Below are positions 46,749 to 58,200 of a stretch of DNA of 64,000 nucleotides, one piece after another. The number at the start of each line of letters is the position of its first letter. Position 1 is the stretch's first letter. The stretch is from NCBI GenBank assembly GCA_004352715.1, contig SCFE01000099.1:1080215-1144214 (forward strand), in the 5' to 3' direction. The notes under the pieces were generated by a model that did no database searches, was not told the origin of the DNA, and saw only the letters and a program-made list of their open reading frames with translations. A program made the translations under genes and the position numbers. Source of the DNA: Hofstenia miamia. Lineage: Eukaryota; Xenacoelomorpha; Acoela.

Positions 46749-49700
46749 CAATCGCACGTTCCTATTGATCTAGAGAACGAGTAAGAGATCAATAAATAAA
46801 TAAATATGATGCCCAATAAATGGTGCTTCACTTTAATTCGTACAGTTCCATTAAAAATTAGTTCTCAATCAAGTTTAACTGTTCGTCATTCATTTGAGCA
46901 TACTAGAATTTTTGAGAGAACAAAATCGATTAAATGAGATCAGATTTTGCAAACATCAGACTGATGTGTTTGTATTGTGTATGGATATTGATTTTGGCTG
47001 TAGAAATCTGAGGAACCAAGCAATCTCATGGGATTCCCAAGGTAGAGGTGGGCGCCGCCGCCTGGGCAACATCTATAGAACTGGATTAGACTGCACAATA
47101 TTTCAAATAGAAATGCTATAAGGCCTATAACCATGTGAAAACCGTATGTGATGCAAGCAGTATTGTGAAACTATCTATCTCCAAAAAGGTTCATCATGGG
47201 CTTACAGGCAATCTGATTAATAAGACATAACCTAATCAATGTAAAACGTCACTACCACATCAACGACATTAAATGCTGTTTTCCTTTGATGACACATTTC
47301 GTTTGTCTTGATATAGTTTTAGTTATCAGTCGGCTCAGCCTGTCTTAATTTTCCGGCGGCTGGCTGATATAAAATATGTCGGCAGAGGCCCCGAGCCAAC
47401 CGAATAGCGCCCAGCTCTATCACATGGTGCTTGGCATAGGAAAAATACTTCAGTGGAACTGGGACCAAAACATGGGATTGGGACCACGGATTTCCCAATA
47501 TTACCAATAAATTTTGTAAATTTTGCTAAAAGAAAAGTTTTTTCGTGGGACCAATCCAATGGCACTAAACTGGGACCTATAAAATTCTTGTTTCTAAAAA
47601 TCCTAATTGGTTTGCTTAGGGTTACAGTTACATGTATTAGAAGTATATCCGTGCAATGATTCGGAAAACTGTTCAGCAACACTTTTGTAGTAATGATTTC
47701 ACATGTAGCATTACATGACGATTCCAAACATCTGCGTACTGGAAACATTTTTGAAAAGCTACAAAGTAGCAAACTGGAACTTGTGAAATAACACAATCGA
47801 CATGTTTATGAGATTCAACAAAGAATAAACAACTTCTGCGTAGGATATTAAAAACTTTTGAAATAAACAAGTTCAATTTAATAATGGTTCCATACTTTGT
47901 TGTAAGAATATTAACTTTGATAAATATTTTTATAATACACTAATATTTAAGACTCATTTCGCAATAAACGTAGAATTAAAATCTTGTCATAAATGGAAAG
48001 TAGGTTTATGTTGATAAACATAATAGTATCAACTCAATGTGAAATCATCCAAAATAGCAACAACGAATTAAAGCTGTTAAATAATTAACGCAGAGTTAGG
48101 GATGTGAATGGCGTCCCGTTACGCAATCAATCATTTACAATTATTGAAAGTGATAATTAAGGCAATGACGACTGAAAGATAAATGGATAGATTACAAAGT
48201 ATTTAATGCAATAGTTGGAAAGAGATTTCAGTGAATTTTACATCTGTCCAAGGGAGAGAGTGAATAGACTCGGCTGATTGTATTTGCCTATTCTCAAAGA
48301 ACAGCTGTGTAACCAATGACCTTCTGTAGAACAACCTGTCTAGACGCATTATGTCATTAAATTTAAAATTCAAAAATATTTAAAATATAGACAATATTTT
48401 GGTGACACGTCTCTCGACTATAAATCAATAAAAGAATAAGAAATTTTGTTTTAATTTGCGTTCAATTTCCCATTAGTTTTCCTTAGTTTGCAGAACAATG
48501 AAGCAAGCCCACGGATATGAGTGATTTGGGGGAAATGCTGATAAAATATTGAAAAGAAGCAACACGGAGTGCGTCAACAGCGATATTATCAGGTCTCGAC
48601 GAATTGTAATTATTGTTAACGCTGTTCAAAACTTCGCCTAGATCAACAACAAAATACTATCATCTAGACTGCACATAATATGACATTCTGCGAGAAAGTA
48701 AAATGATAATTTAATTAAAAACTTCAAGTAATGCACGCACATTCTTTAGTTTCCAAATTATATGTAAGAATTCAGATATCTCTATGCAAACAATGGAAAA
48801 CGTATGGTAAATAAAGCTACTCGTAAACCGAGGTGACCCCTGATTTGTTAGGATTTCAATTTGTATAATTAAAATAATCAGAAAATATTCAAATATATTC
48901 CGTCTAGTTTTTACACACAACACAAACTTTTCTAAACCTCAGTTGCCTATATGTTTCGCTTTTTTAGTCTCAAACTTGCAAATTAAAACAGCGACTAAGT
49001 CGAAAGGAGTCTAGGTTATATATAAAGAGAGTTATCAAAATTACTTTAGTTTGACGTTGTTAGACACAAGTCATGGAGCACTAGTTCCTGGATACCCCTA
49101 ATAGTAGATTGATTCCAATATTAGCAGAAACCAAATGTACACATACATGGAGCAAAAAATTTTATTCATTAACATCGAATGTCTTTAGATTTTGAGCATA
49201 CAAATTGTTTACTTTTTTGCTAATTGTTGGGCCTCGGTCGCTTATAAGCAGTTGCTTATACAGAAACTGAGTGCTGTATTTGATAATTTGAAATGAATTT
49301 CCGACTAAACAACTTGTTTAGTTAATTTAAGATGAATTATTTTTAACTTCATGAGCATTAAATGGAACGTAATTTGTGGGAGGCATTGAAAATTTAACTT
49401 TATGAATTCGCCAGCTGCCAGAAAAATCTCTACGGTTTCAACAACTATAAAAAACCCGAATGTAACCGATTAAATTTTAATGCATTTTTTATGTGAATCA
49501 ATCTACAAATGGTCCGGATGTTATCCGAATACAAAAGATTAGCAGCGAGTTAAAATTTTTCGTTAGGCCAAAGTTTATAAAACTGCTACATGTTGAACAG
49601 CCCTATAGAGAGAGGGAGAGATCCAGGAATTTTTCATAGGGTCGACTTTTATCTAAGCAATAGGCCCTCTCTAATCGTGTAAATCATAAAGGTATCAACA

Positions 49701-50653
49701 TCACTAGGTCATATAATCAATAAATGTAGGGGTCAATTTTGACGTATGGAATAAAGTGTTGGCATTAGAGGCTAGAAAACTGAAATCACAACACAAAAAT
49801 AAATTTCTAATATGCTATTTTGCACAACGATAATCTCATTATAATATTTAATGAAATAGACATTTTTACTGATTTTCATTGTGATAGGCAGAGATTTGAT
49901 GCAATTCTACACATCTCGAGCTCATTCCAAAAATAATAGACTGAGAGATACATTGTAAAATTAGATAGATTGAGAGATACATTACAAAATTAGATAGAGG
50001 CATAGGTTGCCCAATGAGTACTCCTAGGTAAGTGACTGGTGTGTAGCGAGGGTTGGCAAAAAGTATATTTATAAAAACGCTTTAAACGTTTAAAACGTTT
50101 TAAATATTTAAAACAAAGTTTTTTTGCTTTTAAACAGGTTAACCTTAAGGTACTAAAATTTTTACTGAAAATGTATATAGTCGCAAACATTGAATTATGA
50201 TAAACATCAACATTTATTTGCACGTAAACTAACACAGGCTTAACGGTTTTTGCGGTATAAAATTGGTTAGGAAAGTAAGAATGGAAGAAACCCAAAAATT
50301 ATTTTTCAAACTTTCCATAAAATTCTTCACGAATTTGAAAAAAATTCTTATCCCATTGTTTTCCTGTGATCCCATTGATACCTTTCATTTGGAAACGAAA
50401 TTTTGAATTTTTTTTTGGAATCTGAGGTCCCACGTTCTTCTTTTAGGGTCCCAGTCCCATTTTGGTACCAAGTGCGTCGAAATTTCAATTTCCTGGGCAT
50501 TGAAACAAGTAAATCCCATGGGAATAGCGGGTCATGTAGCACTTCACAGTGGAAATTCCTAAAGTTGCCCACAGAAAATCGGCTGTTGGGGCTAAAAACC
50601 TCAAACTTCGCATAGATATGCTCAACATGGATACAATTATCACTGTATAGCCA
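46749..50653. other. No gene supported; minor repeats
   Basis: Overlapping opposing ORFs at 47319-47876 lie in a GC-richer patch without a domain. GGGACC/CCCATTG-type words shared by 47450-47590 and, inverted, 50350-50470 suggest two copies of one old repeat. A 31-bp unit (GAGAGATACATT...AAATTAGATAGA) is tandem at 49941-49996. At 50049 GGGTTGGCAAAAAG followed by AAACGTTTAAAACG resembles a hAT-type end. Searches by eye for ABC transporter NBD2 motifs on the minus strand were negative. Confidence 0.35.
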
Positions 50654-51653
50654 NNNNNNNNNNNNNNNNNNNNNNNNNNNNNNNNNNNNNNNNNNNNNNN
50701 NNNNNNNNNNNNNNNNNNNNNNNNNNNNNNNNNNNNNNNNNNNNNNNNNNNNNNNNNNNNNNNNNNNNNNNNNNNNNNNNNNNNNNNNNNNNNNNNNNNN
50801 NNNNNNNNNNNNNNNNNNNNNNNNNNNNNNNNNNNNNNNNNNNNNNNNNNNNNNNNNNNNNNNNNNNNNNNNNNNNNNNNNNNNNNNNNNNNNNNNNNNN
50901 NNNNNNNNNNNNNNNNNNNNNNNNNNNNNNNNNNNNNNNNNNNNNNNNNNNNNNNNNNNNNNNNNNNNNNNNNNNNNNNNNNNNNNNNNNNNNNNNNNNN
51001 NNNNNNNNNNNNNNNNNNNNNNNNNNNNNNNNNNNNNNNNNNNNNNNNNNNNNNNNNNNNNNNNNNNNNNNNNNNNNNNNNNNNNNNNNNNNNNNNNNNN
51101 NNNNNNNNNNNNNNNNNNNNNNNNNNNNNNNNNNNNNNNNNNNNNNNNNNNNNNNNNNNNNNNNNNNNNNNNNNNNNNNNNNNNNNNNNNNNNNNNNNNN
51201 NNNNNNNNNNNNNNNNNNNNNNNNNNNNNNNNNNNNNNNNNNNNNNNNNNNNNNNNNNNNNNNNNNNNNNNNNNNNNNNNNNNNNNNNNNNNNNNNNNNN
51301 NNNNNNNNNNNNNNNNNNNNNNNNNNNNNNNNNNNNNNNNNNNNNNNNNNNNNNNNNNNNNNNNNNNNNNNNNNNNNNNNNNNNNNNNNNNNNNNNNNNN
51401 NNNNNNNNNNNNNNNNNNNNNNNNNNNNNNNNNNNNNNNNNNNNNNNNNNNNNNNNNNNNNNNNNNNNNNNNNNNNNNNNNNNNNNNNNNNNNNNNNNNN
51501 NNNNNNNNNNNNNNNNNNNNNNNNNNNNNNNNNNNNNNNNNNNNNNNNNNNNNNNNNNNNNNNNNNNNNNNNNNNNNNNNNNNNNNNNNNNNNNNNNNNN
51601 NNNNNNNNNNNNNNNNNNNNNNNNNNNNNNNNNNNNNNNNNNNNNNNNNNNNN
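50654..51653. other. Assembly gap of exactly 1000 N
   Basis: The round length suggests a placeholder rather than a measured size. It adjoins the end of the inverted duplication copy 2. Confidence 0.95.
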
Positions 51654-53139
51654 AATGTAATAAAAGATGGTCACCATTGAGGACCACACATAATCTATTT
51701 AACAGATCTGTTAACAAATTGGTTAAAACAATATAAGTATACTTCAAAATCCGTTAACAGATCTATTATATTATTGCTATAATTACCAATATCTTTCGAT
51801 AGTAAAGTGACAAGAATTTTACTATTTTACCCTTACTCGCTATTGCTGAACAAATGTTTTTATTGCATCATTATCTTTTCATAAAATCGAAAAAACAATC
51901 TCAACTGTAATGCCAGTTATACGAAACTTTTAGCATTATGAAATACAGGGTTTGCCTTTCTTTTCTCTTATTCAACAAGATATAGTAAGAAACCTGTAAA
52001 AAATATCGGTTAAATAAATTCAACAAATCTGTTAAACTTAATAATATGGTCATCACTGATGGCAACCCTGCCCCTGTCGAGGCCTGCATATCGAAAATTC
52101 ATTTGATTAGTATCAGAAACAGTGTCTTAGAAGCGGCTATTGTTTGTAGAAAAAAATGTTTTGTCAATACTCAAATTCAGTTTCTGTAATATTTAGTCAT
52201 GTATTTTGCTCAAACATTTATACTTTTGTAATAACTATTTTTATTTTTGTTGGACTAATAGAAGTAAGTCATTAATTAGTCACCTTAGAAAGTTAGATGA
52301 CAAAGTTTTTTGAACAGTTTCGATAAATTTTTAAATTATAGTCTAATCCTAGATATATAGTCTATAGTGCGCAGACACTTTATATTCTCACAAACGTATA
52401 GCATAGGCCGGCTTCATCCGAGGAAATTGCCTTCACTATACTAAATGCTAATATGGATTTTTATCATTTGCGCATATTCATTCAATACATTATTGCAAAC
52501 TTATAAGGTTTGAAAGGTAGTTGAGCCACTGCCCAAAGTTGCAACCGTGCCGTGCCTAAGATTTTGCGTTATTGATCCGTGCCATGCCGTGCCTAAAATT
52601 TATTGAAATTTATTGAATATACCAGCGCCAGAAATACAACTTTTTTCTACTATTTTAACATTCGTATTACATTATGCTAGTATCTGTTTGATAATAAACG
52701 GTTTTAAGAAATAGATTTGCATAGAAATTACATTGTGAGAATTCTTAAAATGCAATAGCAATATTCGAATTTTCGTCTCCGTCGCTATGCTACATATTTC
52801 TTGCTTGGCATTTTGTAAAATTTCAAACATTGCTAATAGATGTATTCGATATTATATTTTGCGATTTCTGTCGAACAGTCGTAAGGCATATTTAGTACAT
52901 AACAAATAATCTTCTACGTATTATTTAATGTTTCAAAGTTTATAATTTATGGCTTAAATATTACAATATTTATCTATGCAGAAAAAGTTCTCCAAAATTA
53001 TTATTTACCTTTATTTAAATTTTCATATTGTTAGATTAACATACATTCAATTAAAATAAGCAAGCCCTATTTCAATACTTTTTCAAAAATAAAGTTTTTG
53101 TTTTATTTCACTGCTTACTTTTAGTAAATATCAATTAAT
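51654..53139. repeat. Long inverted duplication, copy 2, with hAT end
   Basis: Reverse complement of 24592-26098. The hAT terminus CAAAGTTGCAACCGTGCC begins at 52534 and the element runs to the gap at 53140. Its transposase region, if present, is in the gap. Only one unit of the 92-bp sequence is present. The minus-strand ORF 51901-52089 is the counterpart of 25571-25759. Confidence 0.85.
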
Positions 53140-54161
53140 NNNNNNNNNNNNNNNNNNNNNNNNNNNNNNNNNNNNNNNNNNNNNNNNNNNNNNNNNNNNN
53201 NNNNNNNNNNNNNNNNNNNNNNNNNNNNNNNNNNNNNNNNNNNNNNNNNNNNNNNNNNNNNNNNNNNNNNNNNNNNNNNNNNNNNNNNNNNNNNNNNNNN
53301 NNNNNNNNNNNNNNNNNNNNNNNNNNNNNNNNNNNNNNNNNNNNNNNNNNNNNNNNNNNNNNNNNNNNNNNNNNNNNNNNNNNNNNNNNNNNNNNNNNNN
53401 NNNNNNNNNNNNNNNNNNNNNNNNNNNNNNNNNNNNNNNNNNNNNNNNNNNNNNNNNNNNNNNNNNNNNNNNNNNNNNNNNNNNNNNNNNNNNNNNNNNN
53501 NNNNNNNNNNNNNNNNNNNNNNNNNNNNNNNNNNNNNNNNNNNNNNNNNNNNNNNNNNNNNNNNNNNNNNNNNNNNNNNNNNNNNNNNNNNNNNNNNNNN
53601 NNNNNNNNNNNNNNNNNNNNNNNNNNNNNNNNNNNNNNNNNNNNNNNNNNNNNNNNNNNNNNNNNNNNNNNNNNNNNNNNNNNNNNNNNNNNNNNNNNNN
53701 NNNNNNNNNNNNNNNNNNNNNNNNNNNNNNNNNNNNNNNNNNNNNNNNNNNNNNNNNNNNNNNNNNNNNNNNNNNNNNNNNNNNNNNNNNNNNNNNNNNN
53801 NNNNNNNNNNNNNNNNNNNNNNNNNNNNNNNNNNNNNNNNNNNNNNNNNNNNNNNNNNNNNNNNNNNNNNNNNNNNNNNNNNNNNNNNNNNNNNNNNNNN
53901 NNNNNNNNNNNNNNNNNNNNNNNNNNNNNNNNNNNNNNNNNNNNNNNNNNNNNNNNNNNNNNNNNNNNNNNNNNNNNNNNNNNNNNNNNNNNNNNNNNNN
54001 NNNNNNNNNNNNNNNNNNNNNNNNNNNNNNNNNNNNNNNNNNNNNNNNNNNNNNNNNNNNNNNNNNNNNNNNNNNNNNNNNNNNNNNNNNNNNNNNNNNN
54101 NNNNNNNNNNNNNNNNNNNNNNNNNNNNNNNNNNNNNNNTATATATATATATATATATATA
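53140..54161. other. 1000-N gap followed by (TA)n
   Basis: N from 53140 to 54139, again exactly 1000, then TA to 54161. Missing ABCC exons could lie here. Confidence 0.95.
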
Positions 54162-54957
54162 GGCTACCTTTTTTAGAGGGTTTATTGTTTATTGGGTCTA
54201 TGAATGAACACCCGTAGGCGCCAGTACCCCCATTAATTGGACGGGCGGGTAAAACGGGCACCCGCGGTTAATCCCGTACCCACACAGCTATGGTACGAAG
54301 GCTTTGTTATTTGTTTATTCCAATAAATATTGCTTAATTTCAGGATTTGCGAGGAGAATCTTCCCCAAATGAAGATGTACCAGTTCGGTAATGTTTCAAC
54401 TAAACATATAGCAGTTATAATGTATATGTATCACTAATTAGGTCACCCAAATTTTAAAATTTCATTTTCCGGATATAAAAGGGGTAAATAAAAATTCATT
54501 TTTTGGATAATAACCAAAGTGGTACATGCACGATATATGATGCTTGCGAACCATAGGCAGTTTACAATTTCAATTTATCTTATATACTTTCCAAATGAGT
54601 GTAATTTCCGTGAGACCATTAAATTTGCAAATTTTGTATGCAAATTATGTCACATTTGCATAATTAGGTCATAATTCGAAAATATTTTCACATCGATATA
54701 TTTCATTCCTTATGCTAATTGGACATGCAAACGTTCAAAGCTCAAACTCCGATAATAAAGAAAATAGAATTTGCACTTTAATCTTAGATGTTTCACGACA
54801 GTAGATGGCGTTCAATACAATCAAACTTCAGTTTCTGTGCTCATTACAACGTTCTCTGCCATAGTCCAAAACTGATACTAATATACTTGATAATAATAAA
54901 AATACATAGTTTTCTGCGCATTTCATGGTAATAATTGTAAATGTTAAAAATAGTTAC
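54162..54957. other. Downstream part of the ABCC gene region, exons not found
   Basis: No minus-strand ABC exon is recognised. A GC-rich patch at 54210-54290 (GGGCGGGTAAAACGGG, CACCCGCGG) is repeat-like. On the plus strand, 54344-54387 is an open 44-nt stretch between a CAG acceptor and a GTAATG donor, of doubtful meaning. Confidence 0.35.
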
Positions 54958-55206
54958 CCTGCATTAATAATTGCAGTACTATCACTAAGATGCACATAGA
55001 TACACCGCATTTATAGATGTATTCCCAAAACGTCGCCAATAGATTACAGTTATTGCGAGATAGACTCTCAAGATTTTTTGAATTAACAGAATTTGATGTT
55101 AGATTACTGCTTGGTGTGGAATTATTTGTGTCAAAATCTTCAGCAATATTAATAGATTTGATGTCATGAATAACGTCTTCAGAACCTAGATATGCATAAT
55201 TGATGT
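54958..55206 (-). CDS. ABCC exon: linker and first TMD2 helix
   Basis: Acceptor TTTATAG, donor GTAACT. The first two bases complete Asp from the previous exon's G. Then [17 protein letters not shown], a polar [14 protein letters not shown] linker, [15 protein letters not shown] and a hydrophobic helix to LLMQ plus G. In ABCC10 the corresponding position continues Ala-x-Arg-Asn-x-x-DWWLS, which would start the next, unseen exon. The 3.8-kb intron before it holds several transposons. Confidence 0.8.
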
Positions 55207-58200
55207 CTATAAATAATTATTTACATATAATTTGACACAGGCTAATAAAATATAGAGCTGAGTTAGCTTCTATGAGAAACTTAGTTATTTATAGTTTAAT
55301 ACACAAGTAGGAGTGTACTATCCATAACTTCTCGAAATTAATTTAGTAGTGAAAAAATGAGGTGTAATCAAAATTGTTCTAAAAAAATTCGAGAAATGTT
55401 CAATCTTCCATGAGCCAATAAATAAATTTTGAGCAAAAATCGACTTTGCAAATATTACTAGCGTATCACAAACATATGTTAACACTAGAACAGCGATTAC
55501 TCCTTGAGAATTAACTTAAATTTGAGGTTTTAAATGCAAAAATTATAGAATAGAAAAAAATTTCTACAATTAGCTAATTTAATTACATTATCTGCATATA
55601 ATTGGAAGTATAGGCCCTATTTAGTGTTTTTGCTAAATGATTAATGAAGAAAAGAAAAGAAGATCACTATGAAATATTGTGGCATTTCTGGTGTAAAATA
55701 AGCAGCATTTCCAGAATTATACATGCAATACTACATTCATTTTCTGAAAAAAAATGAACACATTTTTTTATTATTTCTGGAAATTTCTCTTGACCCAGTG
55801 AATTTTACACAGTACACGATACATGAAGAAATATGTAGAATTATCCTCAGGTTCAAATTAGAATGGTGTATGTTATGGAAACTAGCCATTAAAAAATACA
55901 TTTGGCATAACATGTAAACTCACTCATAAATCTAAACATTACTTTTTGCTATTCATATTGACACCTACAACCACTAGCGTACGCAAGGGGGCATCGTTGA
56001 ATGTCCCCGTCAGTATTTCAAAATCGACTTTGATTAGTTAAATCAAAAAAATTTTCGGCAAAATATATAAAACAATTAAGAACTAATGGCCTGAATAGCA
56101 TTTTTGATGTCTATTTTTTCAATATTTTCAAAATTTTAGTATTCAATAGATCATGAATGAGGTGTCCCCTCGTAAAAAATGCTGTGTGCGCCCCTGTCTA
56201 CAGCTCATTTCTGCTCAAAGCGTCTCTGACAATCACAGAAGGAATAACTGTTGTTTCTGCTTTTGGGACTATTCTGGTTTGACAACATTGTTTTAATATA
56301 TTGGAACGAATACAAAATATGCAGCAATTTCGTTTCATTTTTCGTCTCAAACCATATTGTAAGCATCCTAAAACATGGGAAGTTCTCCACCAAGAAGTTT
56401 GCCAGATGCAAGAACTTCTAACGCAAACATTGGGCATAACTTAGACTGTCCATGGTTGTTCTTTGAGGAAAAGGAACATACTTATAGAGACATACTTAAA
56501 GTAATTAAGTGATTTAATAGAAGTCCTAAGGGAAGTGGTTCAAATTCAATACTTAAACAAGTGGAAGTGCAACCGTAAACAACAAGTTTAGCATAATTTG
56601 TTTGCAAAGATATATTAGAAGAAACATAGGGAATCCAAATATGTCAAAGTTATTTGTACTAACCATTGTGTAAAAAAAACACGCTTTTAAAGCAATTTCC
56701 CCATTAACATATATTCCCCAATATATTCCGACTACAAGTTAACGTTTTGGTTTATGATCATGTTAACGTAAAACACCATTTGTTAACAATAGTGCTATGC
56801 TAGAAGGTCACTGAATTAAAAAATCCGGTTAGGTAGCTATTTTACTATATATATTANNNNNNNNNNNNNNNNNNNNNNNNNNNNNNNNNNNNNNNNNNNN
56901 NNNNNNNNNNNNNNNNNNNNNNNNNNNNNNNNNNNNNNNNNNNNNNNNNNNNNNNNNNNNNNNNNNNNNNNNNNNNNNNNNNNNNNNNNNNNNNNNNNNN
57001 NNNNNNNNNNNNNNNNNNNNNNNNNNNNNNNNNNNNNNNNNNNNNNNNTATATATATATATATACAGGATGTGTCAAAAGTAGCCTGACTTTCCAAATTA
57101 CAATAACTTTATATTTATATGAAACCAAACAATCGTATATGTAAATAAACTAACTCTAATAACTGGAATTACAGATATATTAAAACAAATGTTCAAATAG
57201 TCCTCGATTCTGTTCAATAGTAAGTTCACATATTGGTATCATATTCTGGACAGCTCGAAGTAATTCATCAATGTTAAGTGAATCAACTTCTTGTATCGTA
57301 CTCTTTTTAAGTCATCCAGGTTGGTTGGAATGTATGTATGATATATCCGTGACTTCAGAGTAGACCACAAATAAAATTCAAGTGGACTCAGGTCAGGTGA
57401 TCTAGGAGACCATGACCAAAACCTCTGCCAATAACACGCTCAGCTGCCAACTGAGTGCTGATGAAATTCCTGGGTTGTTTGCAGTAGTGTGGTGGCGCAC
57501 CGTGATGCTGAAAATAACAGACTGCATTTTTTCACTTCTGTCTTTGTTGCGGAAACATAAGGTCACTGAGCATACTGGTGTAATTATCCTGATTTACTGT
57601 ACTCGGAAAGAAAATGGCACATAATTTGCACTGAATTCCATCGCACACACATAAATTTTCAGGGTGCAAGCCCTCGCCGAGGGTTCTCAGACGCCCATAT
57701 GGTACAATTATGACGGTTGACTATTCCATCCATATTAAAATAGGCCTCATCTGACCAAAGTACATTATTGAGCAAATTAGAATTACCTAAAATCAATTGT
57801 GCAAATTCGAGACGATGATGATAGTCTGATTCAGTGATAGTTTGATGCAAGGCAGTAATAGAAGAAGAACTTGCATGTCCATGCATATTGTATCTTGCAG
57901 AGTTTTCAGTGCACTAATTACTATTGGTTTCCAGTCTTCTTGGAGCAATGGTCTTCCTGATTTATCAGCATTGTGCAAGGATTTTGTCTTTTCAAATTTT
58001 CTTATCATGTTAGTGACAGCTGTAATAGAATAAATGTATTTGTGAAGGTGGTGTGCTGTTTTGTAAGCACGTAATGCTGCTGTTGCACTGTCTCCATTTT
58101 TATACTATAGTTTTAATATTTCCAGTCTAGTGTCTAAATCCATGTCTAAAGGTAAAAAGTACTGGTAAAATAACAAAATGGTTATGCATAACATAAATTC

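Noticed and set aside
46894-47796. Overlapping ORFs on both strands in a GC-richer patch
   Set aside because: No domain, opposing frames, and repeat-like words shared with 50350-50470.
50485-51747. 420- and 349-residue minus-strand ORFs
   Set aside because: They consist almost entirely of unknown bases from the 1000-N gap.
53131-54261. 376-residue minus-strand ORF
   Set aside because: Spans the N gap. Only short ends are real sequence, and these are TA tract and repeat.
56198-56437. Minus-strand ORFs next to MITE copy D
   Set aside because: Considered as an ABCC exon, but no TMD2 or NBD2 pattern and no phase match.
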